From positions 496,001-560,000 of the forward strand of contig CAJQUW010011017.1 of NCBI GenBank assembly GCA_907163375.1: a DNA stretch of 64,000 nt. The letters are read 5' to 3'. Below the pieces are notes generated by a model. The model had not been told where the DNA came from. It made no database searches and worked only from the letters and a program-made list of their open reading frames with translations. The position numbers were made by a program, and so were the translations under genes. The DNA is from Prostheceraeus crozeri. Lineage: Eukaryota; Platyhelminthes; Polycladida; Euryleptidae. This document shows positions 36,789 to 48,490 of the stretch, piece after piece (positions within the stretch are counted from its first letter, which is position 1; every line of letters begins with the position of its first letter).

Positions 36789-38097
36789 CTTTTCCATATT
36801 AGTGATGGAAGTAAGTGCAGCTTCTCTGCCTCACTGATCCCGAGGAATGTTAGAAAGTCAACATGAATTTTCTTCAAGGTTGACGGTCGAAGGGCAACGT
36901 CGAACAGTGAGTCTGAAAAACTTTTGCTTTTATTAAATAATCCCTGTGGAAATCGTAACCAAGGTGTTTGATACACTTTACGCAAGAAAGCACCGTATGG
37001 GGAATAATTATTCTTCAAATTGTTCACCATGCGACGTTTATGTGCATCAAGGAAAGCCTCCATTGTCTCTCGGAACTTGATCACGACTGTTTTGAATTTT
37101 TGCCCGGTCTGATTGGCAATCGTGTAATGTCCTTTAGTCAGCGTTGTCTCAATGTTACTCATGCTGATCTGTCGCATTGCTATGGTGCTATTTCCCAAAG
37201 TTGAGCCGATGATATGATTACAAGCACTGGATAAAGTCTGAGCAAAATCAACTTGACGCTTCAATTCTCGGCTTCCAAAAGCCTCGAGGTTATCGAATTG
37301 TACTCGGAATCTGTCTCTAAGGGCTGACTGATGCGAAGCCGTGGACTCAAGCGTCGTCATAGCAACAGACTGAAGACTGAAGATCACAGAGGTGATAGCG
37401 GAGAATGTAAATAGGAAGTTATAGAAGACTCGAAAGACGAGGTAAGACATGAGGAAAATCTTTCGGCGAGTAGATAAGGAAGTTGGACGTCTTCGCGTGG
37501 AAACACTAGTAAGTCTTTGTTGTTGAAGTTCCGCCTGTGTCTCTGTATTGCTGTCCACATTGCTGTTCCGATGTTGATGATAATGATGATGATGGTGATG
37601 ATGATTCGGAAACAATTCTTCATGGCTGTAGCGATGAGGACGACGACAAAAGCGCAACACTCCGTAGACAACCAGCAGCAGAAGATAGACAGCACCGACA
37701 GCCAGAGTCAGCAATAAAAGTACAAAGTAAGGTTGCTGCTGGTTGTCCGCGTTGCCCATCACAGAAATGGCTTCTGAGTTTTCGCCGTTTGGATACATGT
37801 TCCTTCTGATATTATCAGACAGTGTGGCGCCTTCAGGGATGAAGGAATAACGGCGACGAGATAACTGGCGATGAGAAAAGGATGCGAGGAATATCCGTCT
37901 AGTTCGTATGCAATCGTCAACAGCAAGCTCGAAATCAGCGTCGCGTCGACCCCCGACCGGGGGCAGAAGAAACGAGTAATTGATGAAGAATTTCGGATGG
38001 CTCCCAAGAACAATTACGTCGTAATTGAGGATGAGGGCACGCGATCTTGCCTCAGTAAGACGGACATGTAGATAGGATGGAGTGGCGTTGACCAAAC
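36789..38097 (-). CDS. Internal exon of an unrecognised multi-pass membrane protein (upstream exon of the pair)
   Basis: Open for 435 codons on the minus strand, flanked by a pyrimidine-rich acceptor (CATTTCTCCTCCACAG just above 38097) and a GTAAGA donor just below 36789. The first in-frame 'start' is a TTG, so this is an internal exon. It begins with two bases completing a codon and ends with two bases (AG) of the next. Features by residue: outer N-terminal part 1-122 with sequons at 3 (NAT) and 39 (NYS); membrane segment about 123-149; cytoplasmic loop 150-212, rich in Arg and Ser, with a His run at 165-174; membrane segment about 213-243; then a helical outer region with sequons at 302 (NST), 328 (NQT) and 388 (NKS). 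All five sequons fall on the side predicted to be outside, which supports the topology. I do not recognise the family and assign no function. The exon call is strong; the identity is unknown. Confidence 0.85.
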
Positions 38098-38238
38098 CTG
38101 TGGAGGAGAAATGCTGGGTTAGCGGACAAACTCATGCACCATTTATTTATGGCTATTAGTTAGAACATAGAAAGATGTCCTGACTTCTACTTTTCAGTCT
38201 GAGGGAACTATCACTGCTGTTAACAGGAGGCCTTTCAG
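38098..38238. other. Intron or 5' flank next to the upstream exon
   Basis: Contains the splice acceptor (CTG at 38098-38100 on the plus strand) and its pyrimidine tract. The preceding exon is not identified. It should end with one base of a codon. Confidence 0.6.
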
Positions 38239-38840
38239 TGTGTAATGGAAAAAACGTAAACCAGTACGTGAATGTCCACTCCTTTATTTTAGCAGGTTTG
38301 TTACTAAAAACGATGTATACACGTCCCGACGTTTCGAGAGTCCGCCTGTCTTCTGTGGAATTAGCGATAAAATGAGCCAAATGATGCCTGCTTTTATATA
38401 AATATCAAGGAACAAGATTCAGTGTTCAGAAGTTCGTCATTTCTAGCTTGCGATTGATGCTAGGAGAGATGTTTAATATGTCTACCCTCCGCTAAGCGGG
38501 TCTCAACTGGGTCAGTGCACTTTTCTGATATGGAAAGGTCAAAATCTTCAATGTCCATCTGCCTGAGGATTTTGACCTTTATATTAGAAAAGTGCACTGA
38601 CCCAGTTGATAGCCGCTTAGCGGAGGCTAGACATCTTAAACATCTCTAATTTCCCAGAAGACGAGCGAACGTTCGATAGAATAAGGCAAATGATGCCTGC
38701 TTTTATATAAATATCAAGGAGCAAGATTCAGTTATACAAGATTCAGCGTCGGGACGTGTATATATCGTTTTTACCAACAAACCTGCTAAAATAAAGGAGT
38801 GGACATTCACGTACAGGTTGACGTTCTTTTTCATTACACA
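38239..38840. mobile_element. Nested palindrome with internal direct repeat
   Basis: Outer arms 38239-38332 and 38747-38840 are inverted (94 bp each). Inner arms 38467-38546 and 38567-38648 are also inverted, with CAGTGCACTTTTCT and its partner near the tip. A 43 bp block (AATGATGCCTGCTTTTATAT...) at about 38380-38422 and 38688-38730 is in direct orientation. The minus strand of the left arm reads AGAAGACAGGCGGACTCTCG then AAACGTC. That phrase recalls Penelope-like element ends with hammerhead-type motifs. It looks like a composite or rearranged fold-back of that kind. Confidence 0.7.
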
Positions 38841-39141
38841 AAGATCACTGCTTAATGCTACCGAAGAATGTATATACTTTGGAACGTAAGAAGAGCTAAC
38901 TGTCCTTCAAAGCTGATTCGTCACTGCTATGTGACTTTCATAAGATCTCCTTTATTAGATGCCTTTCCATGTCCTGTAACGCTCATAAAAGCCTGTTCCG
39001 CAAATTACAGCGAGTGGTTATGCATTTGTTATGTACACACATGTTTTTCAAGATGAGAACCTTTTATCAGATGTGGCTGATACATTGTGCGCTCACTCAC
39101 TCCACGAGGTATCGTCCATTCCCCCCACGTGCTTCGTGTTG

Positions 39142-39346
39142 GACGAAACAATGATGGTCTAACGTCACTACTCCCCATACTGAGGGCTTGGACGGTGCTG
39201 ACACAGTCAGACTTTAATCTGGAGCGTTGGTTATCTTTCAGTCAGAATGCCCTTCCGGCCGACTTCCAATGACACCTTCGGGGCTCGACCTCTGGCCCGA
39301 AAGACCGATAGGCCAAGCACTTAGCCACTGTGCCACGGAGGCCACT
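39142..39346 (-). repeat. tRNA-derived SINE, family C, copy 1
   Basis: The reverse complement starts GGCCTCCGTGGCACAGTGGC (A box) and runs through AAGTGCTTGGCCTATCGG, B-box-like GAGGTCGAGCCCC and TGGAAGTCGGCCGGAAGGGC. It ends with the GACGTTA-type body near 39150. The full-length partner is 52200-52450; a shorter one is at 56618-56775. Confidence 0.78.
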
Positions 39347-39571
39347 GGTGCAAGAAGCGCTTTAACCATTGGGTCAGCTCATCATCACTCTTTGAGAAGT
39401 TTACTTCGTGAGGGGAACAAATGTACATTATGTGTTCCTCTTGCGGCAGGTTCAGTGAATCATTTATCCGTTTTTTGACCGATAACATTTTTAATATTTT
39501 TTCTATAGATATTCGATATACTTTTTTATGCTTTCACTGCTTTGTGAAACATCAAAGCCATTACATCGTTG

Positions 39572-39884
39572 TCAAGCACAAAATGCTTCTGCAGGCGCAG
39601 CCGCTGCGCATCGCCCTACAGGGACTCATCAGTGTAGCTTGGAATGACGCAAAAAAGATTAAAATGTCTAGAACGGTGGATAAGCTGAAGACCTGCACAG
39701 CAAGCTGCTCTTACTTATTCTGTCGTGCGACTGGTAATCATAAAGATTGCTGAGCTATTCCAGCTCGTCTCGACATAAAATAGAAAACTGACTTCAGACT
39801 TGAGGAATTTGAGCACAAAATTCCTTGGCAGCCGCAGCCGCTGCGCTTCGCCCTACAGGGGCTCGTCAGTACGCCTCAGAATGT
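39572..39884 (-). mobile_element. Direct-repeat pair with hammerhead-like cores (retrozyme-like candidate)
   Basis: Two ~70 bp copies (39572-39648 and 39811-39884) lie in the same orientation. On the minus strand copy 2 reads CUGACGA (39869-39863), a perfect GCCC/GGGC stem with CUGUA loop, then GAAG. Copy 1 reads CUGAUGA (39632-39626), a CCC/GGG stem with UGUA loop, then GAUG. Both are followed by CGCAG-CGG-CUGCG, a possible stem III. The cores are exactly 237 bp apart. Order and pairing follow the hammerhead fold, but the invariant GAAA is altered in both copies, so they may be inactive. Retrozymes are known to have repeated hammerheads bounding a short monomer. Confidence 0.5.
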
Positions 39885-40119
39885 TCAGCCATGCATAATT
39901 TAAAAACTGGTTTGGGTCGATCTGAGCCGGATTCACTGGTCCTTGTCCTCCCAGGGTGACACTTCGAGTGTGAGCTACACAGCAAGAATTCGGGTGCATA
40001 ATTTCTAGCGAAATGGATGAATTTCTGAGACTTTCCTCCAGAGCCATCTGTTGGGGGTATAGACATGTGAACTGCATGCCTTCGGACCGCCATTTTAATG
40101 TAATTAGCCAATAAGTCAA
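39885..40119 (-). other. GC-richer segment of unknown nature
   Basis: Clearly higher in GC than its surroundings and open in two minus-strand frames (81 and 88 codons), without a domain I recognise. The minus strand has ATTGGCTAA about 12 bases ahead of AAAATGGCGG. It abuts the hammerhead-like repeat at 39811-39884 and may be part of the same element. Confidence 0.35.
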
Positions 40120-43100
40120 AAGATATCTTTTTCTATGTAACTATTCAAATCATGCTTCCATGCAGAGATTCCCTACCTTTTCCCGAAATCAAACGTCAAA
40201 TTGTGACAGTTACTAATCTGTACTAAATTTTGATCATTTTATATTTTGGAAATGGTCCTTATATTGATCAAGAGACAAACATGCGACTTCATACATGGAA
40301 AATACAAAGTAGCAATGACTATTGCATGAAATCAGAAGACAACCCCCTGAAAACCAAAATGAAAACATTGAAAGATGGGATGACAGAAAATCAAGGGCAA
40401 AAGGTTGCCTCTTTGATAGAATTCAGTTCATAATCATGGAAATTGATGTAGTTCACTTTGGGCACCTGAAAAGCGATGTGTCTTTTGATTAACGCCAATA
40501 TTGTAAAACTGTGGGGACTTGTTAACTCTATAATTGATGAATAGATATTCAATAGATGTGTTGCAAACTTTCGAAGTTCACTTTCGCCTTATGATAAATG
40601 GGTAGGTTATCGATGGGGTCATGCGGTTTAGAATAACTTCAAAAGACTGAGACATGCTATTTTAGAACAGATTTCTTTGATAGCATCAGACAACCAATTA
40701 CAGACAGAAATTAATAGCCGTTGCGGCATCGTATCCCTGTTCATGTTACAGTGGCTTGAATTCTTGTCTCTGGCAATGTTTTGTGAACCGATTATCTATT
40801 TACGAATAAAAGAAGCCAACGCGCATTTTAAGCTATGTAGACAGTACAGTAATCGCTATTCCCTATTTGGAGTACACTAAAGTGAAATATCTGCGTATTT
40901 TCAATCTTTCATTTACGTGCATCACAGCATATTACACGTTTTTCATCTGAAACCGCCAACTCTGCGGCAAGACAACGCTCGAACACAGATATTAGTAGGA
41001 AGCGCATTCAATAACGTACCGCGTAATTATTTGATAATAGTTGATTGACTGTGACGCATAAAGTAATTTGATTCGTAGATAGTCTTTAGTTCGAAACTCG
41101 TCGCATCATCGCTCTCATTTCAAACGAAACGAAGAAACTAAACGGTGTTGCTGGCTAACTCCATGTATACGAATTCAACGCTATCAACACAAACTTTCGT
41201 AAAGATGAATTTCTGACTTGAATGCTCAAAACTCGAGAGTCTACATTGATTGAATACAACTCCAGTACCAGTACACCAGACAGCCGGCGGCGGTTAATTT
41301 TGCTATGACACTACAAATATGAAGAAGTGGCTGTAAAACAAACTCTTTGGCTTTTTTAAAAAAATTATAAATAATAACATTCAATACAAGATTTTACGTA
41401 TGCAACCTGATAACTATTGACTTTGATAACATAACGTCGACTTTCAAGTGTCTTTTTGCTGTTTTGATGGATACGGAATATGCACATTCAAGCAATAATG
41501 ATCAGGAACTAATTGACACATTAAAGTGAGGCACGACTGCCACATGTTGTACTTTGCTAAACAAGTTGAGATTCATAACATCAAATGGACAATTTTACAG
41601 TTTAAACGCAATGTTAAAGCAGGACACGGCCGCCCACGGCCCGGTAAACGGGTTATGACATTGAACCTGAATCTGAACCTTTTAGAACCAAGTTTTCAAA
41701 CATGATATGGCTTCAAAGCCGATCCTTGTACATTGCTGCAAAATATTGTTTTCAAGGAGTGTTTCGAAATCACGTTTTTAACACCGGTTTAATGCTCTGT
41801 GCATGCACGCTCGTGCATGCAAGCATGGCTTGAGACCTTTGATATTAAACGTGTTTTAAATCGTGCTCTTAGTCAAACATGTTGTGCTATTTCGTATCCG
41901 TGGCTTTAAACAGCAATTGTAGAGATTGCCTTAAAATTCAAAGGCAGAGCTGCTTCAAACAATAAAACCAGCTTTCCTACTGTCTATTCATGGCATGCTG
42001 GAAAGGGGAATGCGAAGGTTAAAACTACAGTGCTCCAACGAAATTAAGTTTCTGTCAGCAAATGTTGGCATGATTAAAACATGCAACTTAACAAGCTCAT
42101 AAATAGCATGTTATGAACATTACAGGTGCTTTGCTTCACTCATCAAAACAGCTTTTGAGGTCGCCAACACACTGAATATGTTGATCAATTGAAAAGAAAT
42201 GACGAAAAATGCTGGACTAAAAAGCACACTGTTTTTTGTTCAAGGCGGTTCAAAAATAAGGTTAGTTTGAAACCAACAACAAAAGACACTAAATTTAGGT
42301 TCAAATAGATGTGAAATTTGCGCGCCTGTTTTGGATATGTGTGATACCTTCAATACATAAATGCAGGCATCGACAATATTCATGCTTGTGTCTAATATTG
42401 ATGCAATGAACTGTCCTCACAAGTCAAAAGTTAATGCGAAATAATCCTAGTCAGACAGTTAGTTAGAGTGTTTAGACAGCAAACGGGATCAAATTCAAAA
42501 TCAAAGAGATACGCAATTCCGACCAAACTAAAACAAGTAATGTAGAGAAAATCATCTGGATTTGATAGTCATGTCAGCGAGAAAAGTATCTGTGCTATCA
42601 ATTACCAGCACCTGTACTGATATGTCAAATATTTGCGCATTATTTTCCTTTTACTAAATTTGAAGCATAGAAAACATTCCTTCTGTTTCTAGTCCTATCC
42701 ATGTATGCGTGCATGGTAAATAATTCAAAGAAAAGGAGCTGACATGGCCAGGATGACGTCTCTTTGCCAATTCATAGCTTGCTTCATAAATTATTGCGAA
42801 GAATTAATGACATGATTAAATAATACAGATAAGTACACAAAAATGTAATGTAATTTCTGTATGAATGCATAATGATAAATTAAGTATACACAGAAGACTA
42901 TGCACATGCGTAAGGATATAAACAATATTAAGTTCAGTTATGACACATTCTGTTGAATTTAGGCACCTTAATTTACGTTTGAATCGGATGTACATAAATT
43001 GATAAACATTTTGAGCTATGCGGCCACATTAAAATGATCGCGAATATATAACATGAATTTGAAGGTCGAGTCAGCGTTTCATTGATTACTTTTTCTTAAT

Positions 43101-43159
43101 CACCTTGATTCTTGATGATAAGTCTGATTTTTCGTGTCAGACCAACCTGACGTCTGCTT
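40120..43159. other. Sequence with no recognised feature
   Basis: A small GTGCATGCAC palindrome cluster at about 41807-41825 and a GC-rich GGCCGCCCACGGCCCGG patch near 41628 stand out, but no gene or element could be supported. Confidence 0.5.
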
Positions 43160-43740
43160 GAGGATCGAGAAACACAAACAAATTGGAGCATGTGCCTGTC
43201 TGGACAAATGACACCAGTTTGAAATTGAATGAAGGCAAAACTGTTCATCTTATTATTCAAGAGCCAAGCCGAAGCGTCATCCCAGGTGATGGTCTACATT
43301 CGAAAGACTGCATCAATGTATTAGACATTCATTCTGATAAAAGAATGAACTGGTCGACTCATATTAAAGAGAGGCTAAAGAAATCAAGCAGACTTCTGTA
43401 TCTTCTACGAACAGAGAAAAGTTTCCTGACTAAGACAGAATTGATTCAAGTATATGCTTCTAGTGTCATCCCTACTTTAAATGATGGCTGTGAAATGTAT
43501 GTTGGAAGTATTCTGACCGACAAATTTGCTCGGCGGTTTCATCGCATTATATGTGGTATATATATTCGTGCGAAGAATCACGAACAACATCCCTTCATCA
43601 CCTTATTCCATAGTATTTACCCAACGGCCATATAAGATCACCGAAGTGTTATGCAGTGCGCAGACAAAAATCGTTTGTGCCACACATGTCTACAGTTTCT
43701 AACTTGTATCGACATTGACAATATTCTTTTTTTTGAGTAA
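43160..43740 (+). mobile_element. LINE reverse transcriptase C-terminal fragment
   Basis: The frame at 43183-43635 encodes the end of a non-LTR reverse transcriptase. It includes TSLKLNEGKTVHLII, a later MNWSTHIKERLKKSSRLLYL (the usual D..L.W..HI..I.KK..R.LY.L block) and LIQVYASSVIPTLNDGCEMY. After a TAA at about 43633-43635 the same frame continues DHRSVMQCADKNRL, which fits the C-terminal end of such proteins. About 150-190 residues remain of an expected 900 or more; fingers and palm including the catalytic YxDD are absent. This is a typical 5'-truncated LINE, probably of the CR1/Jockey/L2 grouping. The exact clade cannot be set from this fragment. Confidence 0.75.
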
Positions 43741-46700
43741 ATGTGAATTTATGACTTTTTGTGCTGCTGACTGTAAAGGATTAATTTGTAACTTTTGATT
43801 TCTATTTTGATGAAAGTATACACTTCTATTATCAATAACATTATTATTAAACAGCAAACATTTGCATCATCTTAGCTCAATATTTCTTATTTCTGTCAGA
43901 TTTTGCGTGGCTCCGTATTAATCCAATTTTCATCTAACTCTCGCATTTTCCCGAGAACAATCCTTTATATTATCATTTCTGTGCTTAACAACGTCTTCAC
44001 AGCAGCCAACTGTAGATCGTGAATACAATCTAAAAAGCTCTATAGTGTGAACAAAACTTTACTGTAATGAGCAATGGGATAAGTAATTACTTGCGGAGTA
44101 TTAACAAAGATTCGGCAAGAGCGAAGTTTGTCGCACACAGAGCAGAGGGAATCATTGATCAAATGCAGGTTGAGAAGTAATTCTGGCAAGATATCGTATA
44201 TAAACTTATCATGTCTACTGCAGAGAAGTAAAGGTTCTCAGTCGAAAGCCTTGAGAACTTTTAGACGAACGAGTGTTCTAATTATGAGTGAAAGAAAATA
44301 ATATACAGAAATCAACCTGCAACCTTGTTTTCGACACATTCATCTACTTAGTTGATTACTTGAATACTGACAGATATTTCATAGTCAAAGTTCTGAATTA
44401 CCATACAGCTCTCACATTAGCTTCCTCCTACTCTCTACAGACCTCTTCAGGCGATTTAAGGAACTTTTCAGGAGCACAACCGTGGAAAACAGGGCTTTGT
44501 TAAGGTGATCATGTCAATAGTGCTCCTGAAGCACGAGTTCACTATTATCATTGTTATGGTTACTTTTTTTGTATCACTTTAAATCCTGTGAGATAGAAAA
44601 ACAGAAGAATTCGGGTAGATAGGAGAATGGAATGCAGTAAGCAGAGATATTACTGGATGAATATTCTCCACAACATTTTTTGAATATTCTTTTCATGCGC
44701 TAACTATCTCACTTCACACTTTTGTGTATTTAGTAGGCTATACATAGAAAATGGTGATAATCTGAGTAGGAATCGGTCCGCGGGGTGCAATCGAAATAAA
44801 AAGCAATTGCACAATCAAGACAAGGTCATGCACATGAATGTCACATGAAGATAAAGGACCATTAAGGTCTCGAATACGATTTGTTGAAGTTAAGCTGCAG
44901 TCATGGATTGTAGCCATCTAAATGTACAGTGCACATACTCCCACATCAAAATCACCGCAGGTCGTCCGTGGGACGTTGACAATGGAGTGATTTCAGACTC
45001 TGAAGAGACACATACGAGTGACATCGAGCTTCAAAATATTGGGATCTTCAATTTAGGAATATATAATTAGCCACCAGCTTGTTACTATGTCGATCAGTTT
45101 TGTATAGCCACATACATTTTCGTATCTTGTCAAGTCAAGACTGTTATGCAACCAACTTCAGAGATAATTCGAAGAAATATATTACCTAGTTTGAAATCAT
45201 TTTGTGTAATTTTGACTTTAGCAAGACATGTACATGCATACGCACGTTGTCATGACAAGTAATTAAAGCTCATGCAAGATGAAATAGATAAGTTGGTTGA
45301 CAAGTCATTTTGCATCAAGCGCAACAAATGATGGCATCGCTAAATAATACTGTTTAGCAAAGAATCCGACACACGGGCCGCGACAAACTCTGGTGATAAT
45401 ATGAAAATATCGACCTTTCATAGTATTAGCTCATGAAACACTTTCACTTTGCGCATGATGAGGAAGTTAGTCGAAGACTTCCGTGTCGAATTTCAAATTA
45501 ACTTTTTTGTTTTCACTAATCACTGATAACCCTTAAGTTAAAATGAAAACGGTTTAATTAATCAGCCGCAGCCTATGTGATACTACATTATGCGATTTTA
45601 TTATTTTGGCATCGTTAAACCTGAAATGTTGTATGGAATGCAAACGACTCTCTGCAGAACATTCCAGATGAACCAGAACATTCACATCAAGAGTAATGCG
45701 AACGCTCTTACGACTGCACTCAGAGAATTGTTGTGTAATGTCGCATACAATGCTATGAAACATTCAACTTTCTCCTCAAACAGGAACTGGGAAATTGTTG
45801 ACAAAAATCATCTGCAGTTCATTCTAATTATGTCATATTTTTCATTGATTTGCTGAACGAGGAAAAACTTCCAGATTGATTGATTAAATTTTACTGTGAG
45901 AGGTCTTTCAAATTGCAATAGCTGAGAACAGTCTTGAATTTAGAGGCACGTTGCTTGTAAAATGATGATGATGATGATAACTACCGGTTGAAATCAAACA
46001 AACTGCGCGTAAGACAGACCACTAAGTGCCACACGAATCTTCTGGTGATAAGACTTTTCTAAGAACTCAATGCAAAGTTTGTGACAATTCTATCAAAGCC
46101 TTAGAAGCCTCCAATGGGTGACTATGTTAAGTGTTTATTAAGTTGGCTACACGTCAGGAGATCATAGATATAGATCATAGACATAGATCAGAGATCTACC
46201 AGGGAGGCCGATATACAAAGTCCATCTAGCATACACCGACCGCTGAAAACGCAGGAGGCAGAGGTTCCACCCAGTTGCACACCTTAACACTCGAATCGAG
46301 ATCGATAGAGATGAAGATAATTAGGAGCTTGCTTGATGATTTTGCCATAAATAATGTTAATTATCTGTGAAATGACGTAACTGATTGCGATGACCGGTTT
46401 CGTATCTATTCCTTTGTCAAATGGCAAATTTGGATTGTGATGTACAGCAGGACAAGTTCCGCATGAATTAAGGCACTTAGTCCAAAAGAATCAATAATGA
46501 TCTCTGAAATGAACATCGATGTCAAAAAAATTAATTAAAAATGATCTTTCAATTGTATAATATTTTCATTATTTTATGAAAAGACCAAATCATTGGTTAT
46601 TTGAAATGCCTTTAAGTACAATGTTTGAAATGTCAATCAATTATCATATGTCAATGATTTCTAATCCCTATTCGCAAGAAATGTCTTAATGGCAATTGAA

Positions 46701-48134
46701 TGCACCGGATTTAAACTGTACGCCGATGACTGAACGGGTCAGCTTACGAATTTAATTATTCAATTACCTGACCGTGTTATGTCGTTAAACATTCAAATAT
46801 TGCACAAACAAACATTGTGTAATAATTCTATCTATCATCACACATGTTAACAAGGTACAACTTCTTACACACTTCGTCATTTGCTGCATTTTCGACAGAC
46901 AATAAAAAAGACACGAGAATACCATTTGCTTGTTGAATTTTGATGGATCAGTACAATCACAGAATTGACATAGTACATTGTCAAAAGGATGTTAATTGGC
47001 AGTTTTACTTAACAGAAATATCCATTATGTAGTACATACAATTGTCATTAGCATCTCAAATAGGTTGGCTCTAAATCAATATTTTGATGTACATATTATC
47101 TCTCCTTCAATGAAACAAGCGAAAGTTCATATTATCGGAATGTCTTATCAACAAACGAGTTGGAAATTTGAATGTCAATTATTAAATGTGTCCCTTGTCT
47201 CCCATCGAAATTTTACGGAGAATGTGGTGATTTGAAACGATATTCATCTTTCCAACAGGAACATCAGTTCTTTTGAAACAAACCTCCTAAGAAAAGGATG
47301 AATTTTTTCATTATTATATTCAGTAGGTTCATGCTTTCAAATATGTGAACTTGCAGATGAATGATGTTCAACACTGCCATATCATTAGAGAAAGCAGTTG
47401 AGCACTGAGTAGAACAAAAGGATAATGAAAATTAAAAAAATGTATATTATACCAATTACTCATAAATGAGATTAATTGCTATTGAAGCAATATATTGATT
47501 ATTCATTGTTGCTTATATACCATGGATTGCAATAAGTCCCAAACGGATTCAAAAAAATGAGGAACGGTGTATTGTACTAGCCCGATAGCTCTGCGCTGGT
47601 GTTCGACGGCTTATATTGCAGTTCATGGTGTGTTGAACGTCAGCACTTGACACCTAGCAATGTCGACAATGGCCTCGAAATCCGATGTTCCTCATTCATA
47701 CTGCATCTACATTTATATGCAGCAGTAACAAGGCCCTAAGATGTCACAGATCATACCTACAGTCCTTAAACATTGCCATGTTTACGACACAACCATTAAA
47801 CACCGTGTTGACCTGCTATTGATATTACTTAAGTGTTTCATCGCCAATTCCTTGGTCGAGGATAAAGATAGACTAACTTTGATTACGAGGATCAATAAAT
47901 GAACATCCTTTTCAAAATACCTCAGGATTTTCAAATATGATATTTAATGATAGAATTTAATTTAATGCCATGTTCTATTAGTGGCCCGTTATCAAACAGA
48001 TAATAACAAAGCTTCACGTGTTGGAAAATGGAACTTTGATTCGGTCAAAAGCTCTTAGAATATTTGAAAAACTTGTGAGAATTAAAATTCTGTTAATGCA
48101 CATGTTCACTGTGCAGAGCATATTACATCTGATT
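43741..48134. other. Sequence with no recognised feature
   Basis: Small items only: a GTGCTCCTGAAG inverted pair at 44466-44530, an ATG(n) microsatellite at 45962-45978 and ATAGATCATAGAC-type repeats at 46160-46195. No gene. Confidence 0.5.
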
Positions 48135-48262
48135 AATAAATTTTTATTAATTTATATATTTATATATTTATTATATATTATTATTATATATATATATATA
48201 TATTTATTATATATATTAATTATTAATTTTTATTAATTTTTATTAATTAATTAATTTAATTC
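48135..48262. repeat. AT microsatellite (TA and TTTATTAA runs)
   Basis: Nearly pure A/T over 128 bp with uninterrupted TATATATA runs and TTATTAATT repeats. Confidence 0.9.
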
Positions 48263-48399
48263 TTCGATATGAGACTTATTCGCAATTAAAATGTTTTCAT
48301 GAATCAATCTTTCCGAACAAAGACTGGGTCACATCTAGTAAGTTTTGATAAGCGGAAGGACCCCGGTGTAAGTGATCTTTTTTTGCAAAATGATTACAT

Positions 48400-48490
48400 T
48401 TACACGCTGTCGAAAGTTTTCGGCTGACGTCCACCAGCCATGTTCACGTCTACCACAGCATTCAAAGCAGCCGACCAATCAGACACTAGA
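48400..48490 (-). promoter_or_regulatory. Promoter-like patch with short ATG frame (weak)
   Basis: On the minus strand CTGATTGGTCGG (a CCAAT box in reverse) precedes, by about 35 bases, AACATGGCTGG, which has a good start context. A 13-codon frame (MAGGRQPKTFDSV) and a CRE-like TGACGT follow. It is moderately GC-rich in an AT-rich setting. The frame leads into GTGTAA rather than a phase-1 donor, so it does not fit as the first exon of the membrane-protein gene. Speculative. Confidence 0.15.

Noticed and set aside
48400-48490. First exon of the membrane-protein gene
   Set aside because: The start context and reversed CCAAT box are attractive, but the short frame reaches no phase-1 donor, which the exon at 38097 would need.
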